From Chakrabartyella piscis (lineage in GTDB: Bacteria > Bacillota > Clostridia > Lachnospirales > Anaerotignaceae), in NCBI GenBank assembly GCA_030067835.1, contig CP092441.1:3339102-3403101 (forward strand): a stretch of DNA of 64,000 bases, in the 5' to 3' direction. The notes under the pieces were generated by a model. It saw only the letters and a program-made list of their open reading frames with translations, made no database searches and was not told where the DNA came from. Of the stretch, positions 34,322 to 43,660 are shown one piece after another; within the stretch, counting starts at the first letter, position 1; every line of letters begins with the position of its first letter. A program made the translations under genes and the position numbers.

Positions 34322-35338
34322 TTATTCAATTGGAACCAAACCTTCCAAATCTGTGATACCCAAAGTAGCTGCTGCTTCTGCGTTATATTTTGCTACGATG
34401 TTTTCAGATACGAAGCTGATTGGTGTTGTTGCTGGATCAGCGCCATTTACCAATACTTCATAAGCAACTTGACCTGCTTGCAAACCAAGTTCATAGTAGC
34501 TGATGCTGAGAGTTGCCAAACCACCAGTACCACACATACCTTCTTCACCAGTGATTACAGGAATACCAGCTGGAAGTGCGATATTTTTGATGATTTCCAT
34601 GTTACTCGCCATTGTATTATCAGTTGGAATGTAGAAGGAATCACATTCGCTTGCTGCTTTTGTCACAACTGCTTGGATTTCATTGGAGTCAGCTGCTGTG
34701 TATTCTACAAATTCCAAACCTGCTTCTGTGATGTATTGTTGTGCCAATTCAGATTGGAAGTAGGAGTTTGGTTCTGCGCTACAGAAGATGATTGCCACTT
34801 TTTGTGCATCTGGAACCAATTGCAACAACAAATCGATTTGTTGATCAACAGGAGCCAAGTCAGAAACACCAGTTACGTTGAAACCAGGAGCTGTATTGCT
34901 TTCTACAACACCAGCAGTTGCATAATCCGTTACAGAAGTACCAATGATTGGAATGGTACCAGTTGCTGCTGCTGCCGCTTGTACTGCACCAGTTGCATTT
35001 GCCATAATCAAATCCACTTCGTCAGAAACGAATTTGGTTGCGATTGTGGTACAGTTTGTGCTTTCACCTTGTGCGTTTTGCAAGTCGAATTCTACAGAAT
35101 CGCCCAACAATTCCACCAATTTATCTTGGAAACCTTGTGTTGCTGCATCAAGAGCAACGTGTTCCACCAATTGCAAAATACCGATTGTATAAGTTTCGCC
35201 TTCTGCGGATGCTTCTTCAGTTGCTTCTGCTGCTGGAGCTGCTGTTTCTTCTGTAGATGCAGAAGAGGAAGAACTTCCACAAGCCGCTAAGCTCAAAACC
35301 ATTGCACTTGCAAGTGCCATTGCCAAAATCTTTTTCAT
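34322..35338 (-). CDS. ABC importer substrate-binding lipoprotein (ABC_sub_bind type)
   Basis: A 338-residue lipoprotein with a lipobox LSLAAC (Cys at residue 20) after MKKILAMALASAMV. A Ser/Glu/Ala-rich tether (about 21-48) follows. The type I periplasmic-binding fold includes YTIGILQLVEHVALDAATQG and IPIIGTSVTDYATAGVV, as in COG2984 proteins. Characterised relatives bind tryptophan or other aromatic molecules; no residue here fixes the ligand. I start at 35338 (MKKIL), eight bases after GAGGGG, rather than at 35356. The promoter is at 35438-35465. Confidence 0.93.
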   Translation of the reverse strand: MKKILAMALASAMVLSLAACGSSSSSASTEETAAPAAEATEEASAEGETYTIGILQLVEHVALDAATQGFQDKLVELLGDSVEFDLQNAQGESTNCTTIATKFVSDEVDLIMANATGAVQAAAAATGTIPIIGTSVTDYATAGVVESNTAPGFNVTGVSDLAPVDQQIDLLLQLVPDAQKVAIIFCSAEPNSYFQSELAQQYITEAGLEFVEYTAADSNEIQAVVTKAASECDSFYIPTDNTMASNMEIIKNIALPAGIPVITGEEGMCGTGGLATLSISYYELGLQAGQVAYEVLVNGADPATTPISFVSENIVAKYNAEAAATLGITDLEGLVPIE

Positions 35339-35437
35339 AATGTATACCCCTCTCATTTCCCATTGTTTGTATTTCGTTTCGTTTCACTTTAGTGCACATA
35401 TACTTCAACGCATGTATGCTTTACATCAATAAAGTAT

Positions 35438-35465
35438 ATTATATCACCAATTTTCAAAACGTCAA
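35438..35465 (-). promoter_or_regulatory. Promoter of the ABC importer operon
   Basis: TTGACG (35465-35460), a 16-base spacer and TATAAT (35443-35438), on the minus strand, about 100 bases before the binding-protein start. No T-box or TRAP-like leader motif was found in the 5' UTR. Confidence 0.8.
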
Positions 35466-35972
35466 GTGTCCATATATAAAAGACATATTTATGCACTATA
35501 AACACCCTTGACACCCCTGATTTCTTGTAAATTATGCTAGATATAATGGGTTTTGTTTCCTATTTCACAAGAAAGATGTGATTAATTCTTTGTATTTCAG
35601 GAAAAACAATGTGGTTCCATTGCAAATAATACAAATTTCATTTTTTTCAATTTTTTGTAAATTTGTGTGTATTTCCTTGGAAATATGGACTGATTTTAGG
35701 AAATGTATGTGTGTTGCGTACATTTATTGGTACAAACAGTTGATTTATTGCGGGATGCCCCGGACGCCATCCCCTACATGGCATTTTGCAATATGTGTCG
35801 TGGTTGTATGTATGAAGAAGGTTTGGTTCTGGAAGATGGTATCTTCCCCTACAGTGTATTGGTATATATATTTCTGTTTTGTAGGGAATGCATTGTATGC
35901 ATTTCGCTGATGATACGCATACAATGCGCACTCTACAAGATATAAAATCTCTTTTATCTTTCATTGGGAAAT
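35466..35972. repeat. Gap with AT-rich DNA and REP hairpins
   Basis: The first 280 bases have no recognisable feature. REP hairpins lie at about 35752-35778 and 35838-35860. A REP pair at about 35880-35936 has GAATGCATTGTATGCATTT and its inverse (GCATACAATGCGCA). No gene is seen. Confidence 0.6.
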
Positions 35973-36005
35973 AAAAAAAAGACCTAAAGCTTTCGCCTTA
36001 AGTCT
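35973..36005 (-). terminator. Intrinsic terminator after yqeY
   Basis: Minus strand GACTTAAGGcgaaagCTTTAGGTC followed by TTTTTTTT, about ten bases after the yqeY stop. Confidence 0.93.
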
Positions 36006-36015
36006 TTCAGTTTGA

Positions 36016-36468
36016 TTATTGATTGCCTTGGAGCATTTTCTTCACTAAACCACCAACGATTTTATTATCAGCACGTCCTTTTACTTTAGGTGAAACCACC
36101 GCCATAACTTTACCCATCTCTTTGATGGAGGCTGCGCCTGTTTCTTGAATCGCTTCTTCCACGATCATCTGGATTTGTTCGTCTGTTAATTGTTCTGGAA
36201 GGTAGCCCAATAAAATTTCTATTTCTTGGTTGAGTTTTTCAATCAGATCTTCTCTATCTGCTTTGATATAATCAGGAAGTGAGTCACGTCTGCTTTTGAG
36301 TTGTTTATTGACAACATCAATTACACCGTCATCATCCAATTCGATTTTGTTATCCTTCTCAATTTGAAGAATCCCAGAACGAACCAATTGTACAGTGTCT
36401 TTGCGGACTACATCCTTTTCCTTCATAGCTGTTTTCAAATCTGCCAAAAGTTGCTCTTTTAATGACAT
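36016..36468 (-). CDS. yqeY: GatB/YqeY domain-containing protein
   Basis: A 150-residue helical protein. LKEQLLADLKTAMKEKD and RKDTVQLVRSGI start the YqeY fold, and YLPEQLTDEQIQMIVEEAI plus KVKGRADNKIVGGLVKKML close it. The domain resembles the tRNA-binding tail of GatB; the free protein's role is not established. The ATG at 36468 is preceded by GGATGATG. It directly follows rpsU, as in Bacillus. Confidence 0.93.
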   Translation of the reverse strand: MSLKEQLLADLKTAMKEKDVVRKDTVQLVRSGILQIEKDNKIELDDDGVIDVVNKQLKSRRDSLPDYIKADREDLIEKLNQEIEILLGYLPEQLTDEQIQMIVEEAIQETGAASIKEMGKVMAVVSPKVKGRADNKIVGGLVKKMLQGNQ

Positions 36469-36526
36469 ATCATCATCCCTTTTCTGCATAGATTTTTTTG
36501 CAATTCAGTTTACAATTCAATTAGAA

Positions 36527-36703
36527 TTATTTGAATTTACGTTTTCTAGCAGCTTCGGATTTCTTTTTACGTTTTACGCTAGGTTTGTCGTAATGTTCTC
36601 TTTTACGTACTTCGCCCATGATACCATCTCTAGCACATGTTCTTTTAAAACGACGCAAAGCGCTATCCAAGGATTCATTTTCTTTTACTTTTACCTCTGA
36701 CAT
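36527..36703 (-). CDS. rpsU: 30S ribosomal protein S21
   Basis: A 58-residue basic protein, below most ORF cut-offs. It reads [19 protein letters not shown], then [20 protein letters not shown], with a Lys/Arg-rich tail ending AARKRKFK, matching bS21. S21 binds near the 16S rRNA 3' end and helps translation initiation. AGGGAGGGG lies seven bases before the ATG. The rpsU-yqeY pair heads the yqf cluster in Firmicutes. Confidence 0.97.
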   Translation of the reverse strand: MSEVKVKENESLDSALRRFKRTCARDGIMGEVRKREHYDKPSVKRKKKSEAARKRKFK

Positions 36704-37394
36704 GAATTTCCCCTCCCTCCAGATTGCGAGATTCGTACTACTTCAGACGATAAAAACACGCCAGATTCGCATTTTTACCATACTTCTTTGAATTATACAC
36801 AAAAAGATGTATCTCGTCAATATAAACTCATATATTTTGTGAATTTTTTGTAAAGTTAAGATACAAGAAGCAGTTTTCGTTAGCATCATTCATTGTACCA
36901 GAAAAAATGCTGTTTGAATATAGGAAATTTTGGAAAATTGGCGAAACCTGTGTTTTATTAGATATATAGGGATGAATATTTGAAATTTTTTATATAGTGT
37001 GCAATGAAGCAGGCAGTATGTGGCAAGAATTTGAGCCTATAATTTTTTCATGTATTAGAGCTTTTCAGACCTTACTTTTCAACAGTGAAAAGTAACAAAA
37101 GCTGCCACTACTTCCGAAGCGTGGAGTACGGTTCAAGATGGGTCTAACTCGCCCCCTCTTGAAAATCACCCCCAGCAGTCAGTTGGTTGGTGGCATAAAT
37201 TTTACTATTAGACCGTGAGTGACAAGCCACTCACCTCTTAATTACTGGTTCAAAAACGTTATTTTATGGTTTTTTGTAGGGGCGATTCACGAATCGACCG
37301 ATGAAATCCCAACGGGTGACGAAACGTCACCCCTACAAAATGCAAATACATGATTGTTGTTTTACATATGTCGTTTCACAAAAATCCAGACATT
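36704..37394. repeat. Gap with a J element and REP hairpins
   Basis: The first 330 bases are AT-rich with no clear element except the likely rpsU promoter. A J element spans about 37060-37250, in the same orientation as 1449-1570. It runs from CAGACCTTACTTTTC to TTACTGGTTC and includes a GTGAGTGACAAGCCACTCAC palindrome. Two REP hairpins follow at 37275-37302 and 37312-37340. Confidence 0.7.
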
Positions 37395-37434
37395 AAAAAA
37401 CTACCCTATGCAGACTTTCAACATTCTAGGGTAG
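37395..37434 (-). terminator. Intrinsic terminator after the DUF2325 gene
   Basis: Minus strand CTACCCTA...TAGGGTAG with an 18-base loop, followed by TTTTTTA, about 30 bases after the stop. Confidence 0.88.
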
Positions 37435-37463
37435 TATATATAATTTGTACTTGAAATTATGAA

Positions 37464-37751
37464 TCAACAAGCTGCTGTTTTTTCTTCCAACAACATTTGC
37501 AATGCAGTTGCGCTGCTTGTATGGACATGTGCCACAGGAATGCCTGATTTTTTTGCTTCTTGGGATGCAGATTTCATCATTTTATGGGAAACCGTCGAAG
37601 TGAACAGCACCAAAAGATCTGGACATCCAATTTTCTTTTTGAGACAACCTTTTTCCTTTGTGAATACCTTTGCTTTGTAGCCAAAACCGTTGCAGATATC
37701 AATATATTTTGCTTCCATACGTTCATTGCCACCAATAATTACGATACTCAT
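37464..37751 (-). CDS. DUF2325 domain-containing protein
   Basis: A 95-residue protein. It starts MSIVIIGGNERMEAKYIDIC, continues PDLLVLFTSTVSHKMMKSA, and ends in HVHTSSATALQMLLEE. This is the DUF2325 pattern: a small Rossmann-like domain with an N-terminal GGN/GGH and a conserved TxxVSH block. Its function is unknown; in other bacteria it occurs alone or near metal/dithiol stress genes. The ATG at 37751 has AGGAGG upstream. It is monocistronic, with its own terminator. Confidence 0.9.
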   Translation of the reverse strand: MSIVIIGGNERMEAKYIDICNGFGYKAKVFTKEKGCLKKKIGCPDLLVLFTSTVSHKMMKSASQEAKKSGIPVAHVHTSSATALQMLLEEKTAAC

Positions 37752-38433
37752 TTGCAATTCCTCCTTATAACCCCTTATGATTGATTGTTTTCTTTTGTAT
37801 TTTCTTTCGTAGTTAGTCCTTACTAACTGAATAGTATCACAGGTGATTATTGTTTGTCAATGGGTTTGGGATATTTTTTTGACATATGTTGTAAATTTGA
37901 TGGATTGTTGTTTTATGGTGTTATGGGTGCCCCTATAAAAACTCCAATACCCACTTGTAGGGGCGATTCACGAATCGCCTGCAAAACCAAAGATTCTTCG
38001 TCAGCTCCGCTTCCTCAGAATGACAATGACGAATGGTTGTATTTACAGGATGGGAAACCCATCCCCTACAGGCTGTGTTTTAGAGGATATGGATTGCAAT
38101 GAATAAAATCTAATGCAACAAATCAAGACCGTGGTGCTTTGCCCCACACCCCAGAAACCTTTGAAAAGGTTTCATCCAAACTTTATTCAAAAACCATTTA
38201 ACAAGTATCCGTTTAGGCAAATAAAAAAGCGGTACCGAAGCACCAATGTCATTTAGTTAAGAAAAAGACACTTAGCTAAATGACGGCTAAAAGCTAAAAG
38301 TGAATGGTGAAGGACTATTTTAATCTTGGTTTTCCTAGTCTTTCACCTTTCACCCTTAGTCATTAGTCGTCATTCAGTCTTAACTGAATGACATTGACCG
38401 AAGCACCGCCTAATATAAATTCAATATTTGATT
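37752..38433. repeat. Gap with REP, I-type and a large composite inverted repeat
   Basis: REP hairpins lie at about 37922-37950, 37957-37982 and 38048-38072. An I-type element lies at 38126-38193. At 38226-38410 two arms face each other: GCGGT...AATGTCATTTAGTTAAG and CTTAACTGAATGACATT...ACCGC. They enclose two copies of the TTCACC-type repeat. A CGGTACCG core plus TTTTTTATT on the minus strand may act as the glgB terminator. Confidence 0.6.
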
Positions 38434-40662
38434 TTATTTTTTCTTTTTCTTGACTGGTTTTTCAATTTTGCGTTCCAAAACAACCATTGCAAGTGGTGGC
38501 AAATGCAAAGTGATGCTCTTTGGCAAGCGATTCCAATTCACATCTTCTGCGACCATCACATCAGAATTGGTGATGCCGCTACCGCCAAATTCTTCCAAGT
38601 CACTATTGAACACTTCCACATATTCTCCAGCTTCTTCTACGCCAAGTCTGAAATCAGCGTATGCATTTGGTGTGAAGTTACAAACCACATACAATTCTGC
38701 TTCATCGCTACGTCTGATAAAGGAGAATACAGAATTATCGCAATCGTCTGCTTCAATCCATTTGAAACCTTCTGGATCAGAGTCTTTTGACCACAAAGCA
38801 TCGTGTTCTGTATAGAAATGGTTCAAGGCTTTCATGTAGTTTTGTGTTTCTTTATGGTCATCGAATTCCAACAAATGCCAATCCAAGCTGGTTGCTTCTC
38901 TCCATTCGTGGTACTGGCCAAATTCGCCACCCATAAAGAGTAATTTCTTACCAGGGTGTCCATACATAAAACCATAGCCCAAGCGCAAATTTGCAAAGCG
39001 TTGCCAATCATCACCAGGCATTTTACCGACCATAGAGCTTTTTTCATGTACCACTTCATCATGGGACAACACCAGCATAAAGTTTTCTGTATAATGATAT
39101 GCCATACCAAAGGTCATTTTGTTATGGTGGAATTTACGATAAATAGGGTCTTGTTTCATATAGAACAAGAAGTCATTCATCCAACCCATGTTCCATTTCA
39201 TGTTAAAACCAAGTCCGCCTTCTTTGGTATCTCTGGAAACACCAGACCAAGATGTGGATTCTTCTGCAATCATCAAAGAACCGTCTTCACGTCCACGAAT
39301 CACAGAATTGAGATGTTTCAAGAACTCAACTGCTTCGATATTTTCGCTACCGCCATATTGATTTGGCAACCATTCACCTTCGTTTTTGGCAAAGTCCAAA
39401 TACAACATAGACGCAACTGCATCCACACGCAAACCATCAATATGATAGGCTTCCAACCAGAACAAAGCATTTCCAATGAGGAAATTGCTCACTTCTTTTT
39501 TACCATAGTTGAAGATATAAGTACCCCATTGTTGGTGTTCCCCTTGACGAGGGTCTTGGTGTTCATACAAAGCAGTGCCATCGAATCTTGCCAAAGCAAA
39601 ATCGTCTTTTGGGAAATGGGCAGGTACCCAATCCAAGATAACGCCAATGCCATTGTTGTGGCAAGTATCCACAAACAATTTGAATTCATCTGGATGACCA
39701 AAACGGCTGGTTGGTGCATAGAAACCAGTCACTTGATAACCCCAGCTGCCATCAAAAGGATGTTCCGAAACAGGAAGCAATTCAATATAGTTGAAGCCCA
39801 TTTCTTTCACATAAGGCACCAAACGTTCTGCCAATTCTGTATATGTAAGGAAACGATTTTCTTCTTCTGGCACACGCATCCAAGAACCCAAATGCACTTC
39901 ATAGACATTCATAGGTTCTTTGTTCATGTCTTTTTTCTTTCTTGCGTTCAACCAGCGTTTGTCTTTCCATTTGAATTTTGCATCTGCATACAACACAGAA
40001 GCTGTTTTTGGACGTACTTCTGCTGTGTAGCCATAAGGGTCTGTTTTGTCTACAATTCTACCATCCACTTGTACCATATGGTATTTGTAAGCATCTCCAT
40101 CTACAAGTTTTGGAATGAAGATTTCCCAAACGCCAGATTCACCCAATTGACGCATAGGGTTTCTTCTGTTGTCCCAATGGTTGAAATCCCCCACCAGGCT
40201 AATGGATTTTGCACTGGGTGCCCAAACTGTGAAGGCTGCACCTTTGACACCTTCATGTGTCATTAAGCGACCACCCATTTTTTTATAGATTTCGTAGTGA
40301 TTGCCAGCACCAAACAAATATCTGTCATATTCAGAAATAGTTGGACCAAAGGAATATGGATCATAGGATTTCCATGTGGTATCGTCTTCCATGACGTATT
40401 CCAATTGGTATTGGAACCACTCATCACGGTCTTTCAACGTACCTGCAAAGAATCCATCTTCATGAATCTTTTCCAAAACGTATTTTTTGCGTTTGTTTCC
40501 TTGGTCGATCAATGTGATTTGTTTTGCAAAAGGCATAAATACCCTTGCCACACAAATTTTGCCTTCTGGTGTTTCCATTTCATGCATCCCCAAAACATCA
40601 TGAGGTGCTGCATGTGTGCCTGCTACAATTTCTAAGATGTCGTAAATCTCTGTAGTCATCAT
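38434..40662 (-). CDS. glgB: 1,4-alpha-glucan (glycogen) branching enzyme GlgB
   Basis: About 742 residues. An N-terminal CBM48-type module (AFTVWAPSAKSISLVGDFNHWD) precedes a GH13 barrel. Catalytic motifs are GLRVDAVASM (nucleophile Asp), MIAEESTSWSGV (acid/base Glu) and LSHDEVVH. VILDWVPAHFPKD is conserved region I. The enzyme makes alpha-1,6 branches in glycogen. The C terminus is Lys-rich (EKPVKKKKK). The ATG at 40662 follows AGGAGGAG; longer frames are rejected. No other glg gene is nearby. Confidence 0.97.
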   Translation of the reverse strand: MMTTEIYDILEIVAGTHAAPHDVLGMHEMETPEGKICVARVFMPFAKQITLIDQGNKRKKYVLEKIHEDGFFAGTLKDRDEWFQYQLEYVMEDDTTWKSYDPYSFGPTISEYDRYLFGAGNHYEIYKKMGGRLMTHEGVKGAAFTVWAPSAKSISLVGDFNHWDNRRNPMRQLGESGVWEIFIPKLVDGDAYKYHMVQVDGRIVDKTDPYGYTAEVRPKTASVLYADAKFKWKDKRWLNARKKKDMNKEPMNVYEVHLGSWMRVPEEENRFLTYTELAERLVPYVKEMGFNYIELLPVSEHPFDGSWGYQVTGFYAPTSRFGHPDEFKLFVDTCHNNGIGVILDWVPAHFPKDDFALARFDGTALYEHQDPRQGEHQQWGTYIFNYGKKEVSNFLIGNALFWLEAYHIDGLRVDAVASMLYLDFAKNEGEWLPNQYGGSENIEAVEFLKHLNSVIRGREDGSLMIAEESTSWSGVSRDTKEGGLGFNMKWNMGWMNDFLFYMKQDPIYRKFHHNKMTFGMAYHYTENFMLVLSHDEVVHEKSSMVGKMPGDDWQRFANLRLGYGFMYGHPGKKLLFMGGEFGQYHEWREATSLDWHLLEFDDHKETQNYMKALNHFYTEHDALWSKDSDPEGFKWIEADDCDNSVFSFIRRSDEAELYVVCNFTPNAYADFRLGVEEAGEYVEVFNSDLEEFGGSGITNSDVMVAEDVNWNRLPKSITLHLPPLAMVVLERKIEKPVKKKKK

Positions 40663-40917
40663 AGAATCTCCTCCTCTTTTGTTACCTTTGTGTTGCAACC
40701 AAATTATTCTGTACTATAGACATATGCCAGTGTCTAATGGACTTCTAATTTCTATTATATACCTTTTCTTCCAGTTTATCTAGCTGTAATTTGTTGGTAA
40801 AAGAACGAAATTTCAACAAAAAACTTGCAGATTCTGTAAAATATTACCTTGCTTATTCCCAAAATTAAGCCTATACTGATGGTAGTTTTTGTTTGTTTTG
40901 GATTGGAGGAATGATTT

Positions 40918-41106
40918 ATGGCTATTTATATTGGTATATTTGTTATATTGATGATACCTGTTATTGTGCAACACAAACTTGGTTCTGGCATTCGACGTGG
41001 TTGTGGTAGAGGGTGTGCTACCTGTGGGAATCGTGATTTTTGCCATAGAACAGGGAAGTATGAGAAAGAATCAATTGAAAAGAATACAGAACAAGATACA
41101 CTGTAG
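40918..41106 (+). CDS. Small Cys-rich membrane peptide (FeoB-associated-like)
   Basis: A 62-residue peptide. An N-terminal transmembrane helix (MAIYIGIFVILMIPVIV) is followed by GSGIRRGCGRGCATCGNRDF with four Cys in a CX3CX2CX5C array, and a polar tail. The size and Cys pattern resemble the small membrane proteins found beside feo genes, but no feo gene is here. GGAGGA lies seven bases before the ATG. The last codons and the stop are read from the start of a REP hairpin (CTGTAGGAG). Probably a real gene, function unknown. Confidence 0.7.
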   Translation: MAIYIGIFVILMIPVIVQHKLGSGIRRGCGRGCATCGNRDFCHRTGKYEKESIEKNTEQDTL

Positions 41107-41255
41107 GAGATTGCGTCCTCGACACCCCGTAATTTGTGGCGGTTCATGACGAGCAGGCGACCACAGGTCGCCCCTACTGACACTTTTTTTCATTTCATTG
41201 CATAAATCACAGCAATTCCACACATACTACCTCCAAATGAAAAGGAGGTTTTTTT

Positions 41256-41447
41256 ATGACTGTAACTGTATCTGATGCATGTATTGGTTGTCGATTTTGT
41301 ATGAATCTATGTTCTGATGTATTTGCGGAGTTGCCAAATGGCAAAGCCTATGCCATTGGTGGTGAAATTCCAGCTGATGCCAAAGAAATGGTATTGGAAG
41401 CAAAGACCAATTGTCCAGCAGTGGCGATTAGCACAATGGGGGAATAG
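41256..41447 (+). CDS. 4Fe-4S ferredoxin (single-cluster type)
   Basis: A 63-residue acidic electron carrier. The cluster ligands are in CIGCRFCMNLC (CX2CX2CX3C is read as Cys9, 12, 15, 19), with the fourth supplied by a distant CPAVAI (about residue 53). This matches the ferredoxins with one 4Fe-4S cluster found in Clostridia and Thermotoga. AAAAGGAGG lies before the ATG. It follows the Cys-rich peptide gene on the same strand, but a REP separates them. Confidence 0.93.
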   Translation: MTVTVSDACIGCRFCMNLCSDVFAELPNGKAYAIGGEIPADAKEMVLEAKTNCPAVAISTMGE

Positions 41448-41760
41448 GCTTCGCCTATGGTGAATGACTAATGGTGAAGGGTGAATGACTTGATTTGTTG
41501 TTCATAAAAATGGGATGTATACCACTGTAAGCTGTCATTCCGAATGTAATGAGGAATCTTGGTTGACATATTACGGGCGCCCACATGGGTCATCATTTTG
41601 CATGCAAAATCACACTACGTGTGACCGCCATATCTTTGGCGGTGAGAGGGACGCCCCTACAGTACATTCGTTTTATGGTTTGGATTTGTGGTTTTGGTTT
41701 GTGCTTTTGGTTTTCAACTCTTCACTATTCATTCTTCACTTTTCACTGCTCTTTGTTCGC
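41448..41760. repeat. H repeat, CATTCCGAATG hairpin and a REP split by a K element
   Basis: An H-type repeat (41458-41490) is followed by a CATTCCGAATGTAATGAGG hairpin (41535-41562). A REP (CGGGCGCCCACATGGGT at about 41574, GGGACGCCCCTACA ending 41660) is interrupted by a K element at 41591-41646. A TTCACTATTCATTCTTCAC-type repeat precedes the noc stop. Confidence 0.78.
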
Positions 41761-42600
41761 TCACATTGCCGCTTTTTCTTGTTTTTGAATGCGAATCATA
41801 ATTTCACAGCAATCTTCATTTTCTGTGTCTTCATACACCACTTCTACGCCACTTTTGCGTATAACTTCCACTGATTGCTTGATGGTATTGGTGTAAATAC
41901 GAAAGTCCGCTACATATCGTTTTTCTCGTTTCCCTTGGGGTTTCTTTGCTTTTTCTTCCAAGAAATCCAGCAATTCTTCTATCATTTCTTCTGTTTCTTT
42001 CACACTGGCATCACGTTCTTTCATCTTATCCAAAATGGCAAGCCTACAACTTTCATCTGGCAATCGAAGCAGTGCTCTTGCATGACGTTCTGAAAAGCGG
42101 TATAGGGTCAATTCCTGTTTGACACGTTCCTCCAATTTCAACACACGAAGTTTATTGGCAATGGCTGACTGGCTTTTGGATAGCTTTTTTGCAAGCTCTG
42201 TTTGGGTCAAACCATAATCCTCAATCATATTGCGATAGCCTTCTGCTTCTTCCAAAAAAGATAGGTTTTGACGTTGCAAATTCTCGATAAACGCCAAAAT
42301 CGCACTATCTTGGTCTGTAATATCCAAAACAATGGCTGGAATTTCTGTAAGCCCTGCCATATCTGCACCTCGAAGCCTACGCTCACCTGCCACCAATTCA
42401 TAATACCCACCAGTCATTTTGCGTACACTGATGGGTTGCAACACACCATAGTCTGCAATGGACTTGGATAGTTCCTCCAACGCATTGAAATTGAAGTATT
42501 TCCTTGGTTGGTATGGATTGGGTCGAATTTTATCCACTGGCAATTGGTACACCATTTTTTCTTTCTTCATACGTCTTTCTGTGAATTTCAAAAGTTCCAT
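41761..42600 (-). CDS. noc: ParB-family nucleoid occlusion protein Noc
   Basis: A 279-residue DNA-binding protein. The ParB N domain has LPVDKIRPNPYQPRK and ELVAGERRLRGADMAG (CTP-binding GERR box). The helix-turn-helix is in LTQTELAKKLSKSQSAIANKLR. The C terminus is a dimer helix region. Position beside rsmG/mnmG/mnmE near the origin points to Noc rather than Spo0J, but no soj/spo0J pair is visible for comparison. The ATG at 42600 has GGAGG at seven bases. The rsmG terminator upstream suggests its own promoter. Confidence 0.87.
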   Translation of the reverse strand: MELLKFTERRMKKEKMVYQLPVDKIRPNPYQPRKYFNFNALEELSKSIADYGVLQPISVRKMTGGYYELVAGERRLRGADMAGLTEIPAIVLDITDQDSAILAFIENLQRQNLSFLEEAEGYRNMIEDYGLTQTELAKKLSKSQSAIANKLRVLKLEERVKQELTLYRFSERHARALLRLPDESCRLAILDKMKERDASVKETEEMIEELLDFLEEKAKKPQGKREKRYVADFRIYTNTIKQSVEVIRKSGVEVVYEDTENEDCCEIMIRIQKQEKAAM

Positions 42601-42940
42601 GAGCATTCCTCCTTTTGGTGTTGCATATCCATTGGTAATTGTCTTTTTCTCATTTTAACATGGAAAAATAAGGGTATTTCCCAAAACAAAAACACAAAAT
42701 CAATGAAGAAATGACAAGAATATAGAAAAATCACAAAATCATTGCAAATCCAAACAAAAAACCCCATAACAAATGTTATAGGGTCAGACTGTCAAAAAAC
42801 CAAAATCAAGATTCCTCATTACATTTGGAATGACAGCGCATAGGTGATACATTCTCCTTATTGTCATGCAGAGGAACAACATGACGAAGTATCTTATCTT
42901 TTCAACTATTCACTATTCATTCTTCACTGGCGTAACTTGG
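42601..42940. repeat. Gap between noc and rsmG
   Basis: It holds the terminator at 42752-42784. Two hairpin repeats of the CATTACATTTGGAATGACA and CATGCAGAGGAACAACATG types lie at 42805-42895, and a TTCACTATTCATTCTTCAC repeat abuts the rsmG stop. No gene is seen. Confidence 0.6.
42752..42784 (-). terminator. Intrinsic terminator after rsmG
   Basis: Minus strand ACCCTATAACatttGTTATGGGGT followed by TTTTTTG. It separates rsmG from noc. Confidence 0.9.
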
Positions 42941-43660
42941 TTATGCCAATGGTTTTTGGCTGATTTTCTTAGATTTTCTTGGGTATTGCTTTGGTGTTTC
43001 TTTGATTTTTTCTATAATCACCAAATTATGTGCCAATTCGGTATATGGGATTTGGATATCGATGATTTCCTTAACCACACCGCCTAAAATCTCCAATGCT
43101 ACTTTGGATTCTTCCAATTCACGTGACACATCAGGACCTTTCAGTGCCACAAAATAGCCACCTACTTGTACATAAGGCAAGCAATATTCTGCCAAAACAG
43201 ACATATTGGCAACCGCTCTTGACACACAATGGCTAAATTGCTCTCTAAATTCTGGGTTTTGACCACCGTCTTCTGCTCTACTGTGTACGAAATTGACACC
43301 TGAAAGTGCCAAGGAATCTGTCACTTCTTCGAGGAATGTCAGACGTTTTTGGAGTGCGTCCAAAAGGGTAATTTCCACATCTGGACATGCAATCTTCACT
43401 GGCACACCTGGAAAACCAGCACCAGTACCCACATCGATGATGGAGGAATTTTCGTCCAATTCCAGATATGGCACCAAACTCAAGCAGTCTGCAAAGTGTT
43501 TCAACACCACTTCCCTAGGGTCTGTGATAGCGGTCAGGTTCATTTTTTCGTTCCAGTCCAAAAGCAAATCGGAGTATGCCATAAACTGGTCTGCCATTTC
43601 TTCTGTTAAATTGACGTGCATTTGGTTTGCACAGTCCATTAAAAGTTGTTTGTTGTTCAT
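42941..43660 (-). CDS. rsmG: 16S rRNA (guanine527-N7)-methyltransferase RsmG
   Basis: A 239-residue SAM-dependent methyltransferase. NLTAITDPREVVLKHFADCL and IIDVGTGAGFPGVPVKI (SAM loop) are diagnostic. ALQKRLTFLEEV and SRAVANMSVLAEYCLPYV follow. It modifies G527 in the 530 loop of 16S rRNA. TTAGGAGA precedes the ATG. It is downstream of mnmG as in most Firmicutes, though a 640-bp repeat block lies between. Confidence 0.97.
   Translation of the reverse strand: MNNKQLLMDCANQMHVNLTEEMADQFMAYSDLLLDWNEKMNLTAITDPREVVLKHFADCLSLVPYLELDENSSIIDVGTGAGFPGVPVKIACPDVEITLLDALQKRLTFLEEVTDSLALSGVNFVHSRAEDGGQNPEFREQFSHCVSRAVANMSVLAEYCLPYVQVGGYFVALKGPDVSRELEESKVALEILGGVVKEIIDIQIPYTELAHNLVIIEKIKETPKQYPRKSKKISQKPLA

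Noticed and set aside
38956..40266. 436-codon plus-strand frame opposite glgB
   Set aside because: It is antisense to conserved catalytic motifs of GlgB, with no start signal or family resemblance.
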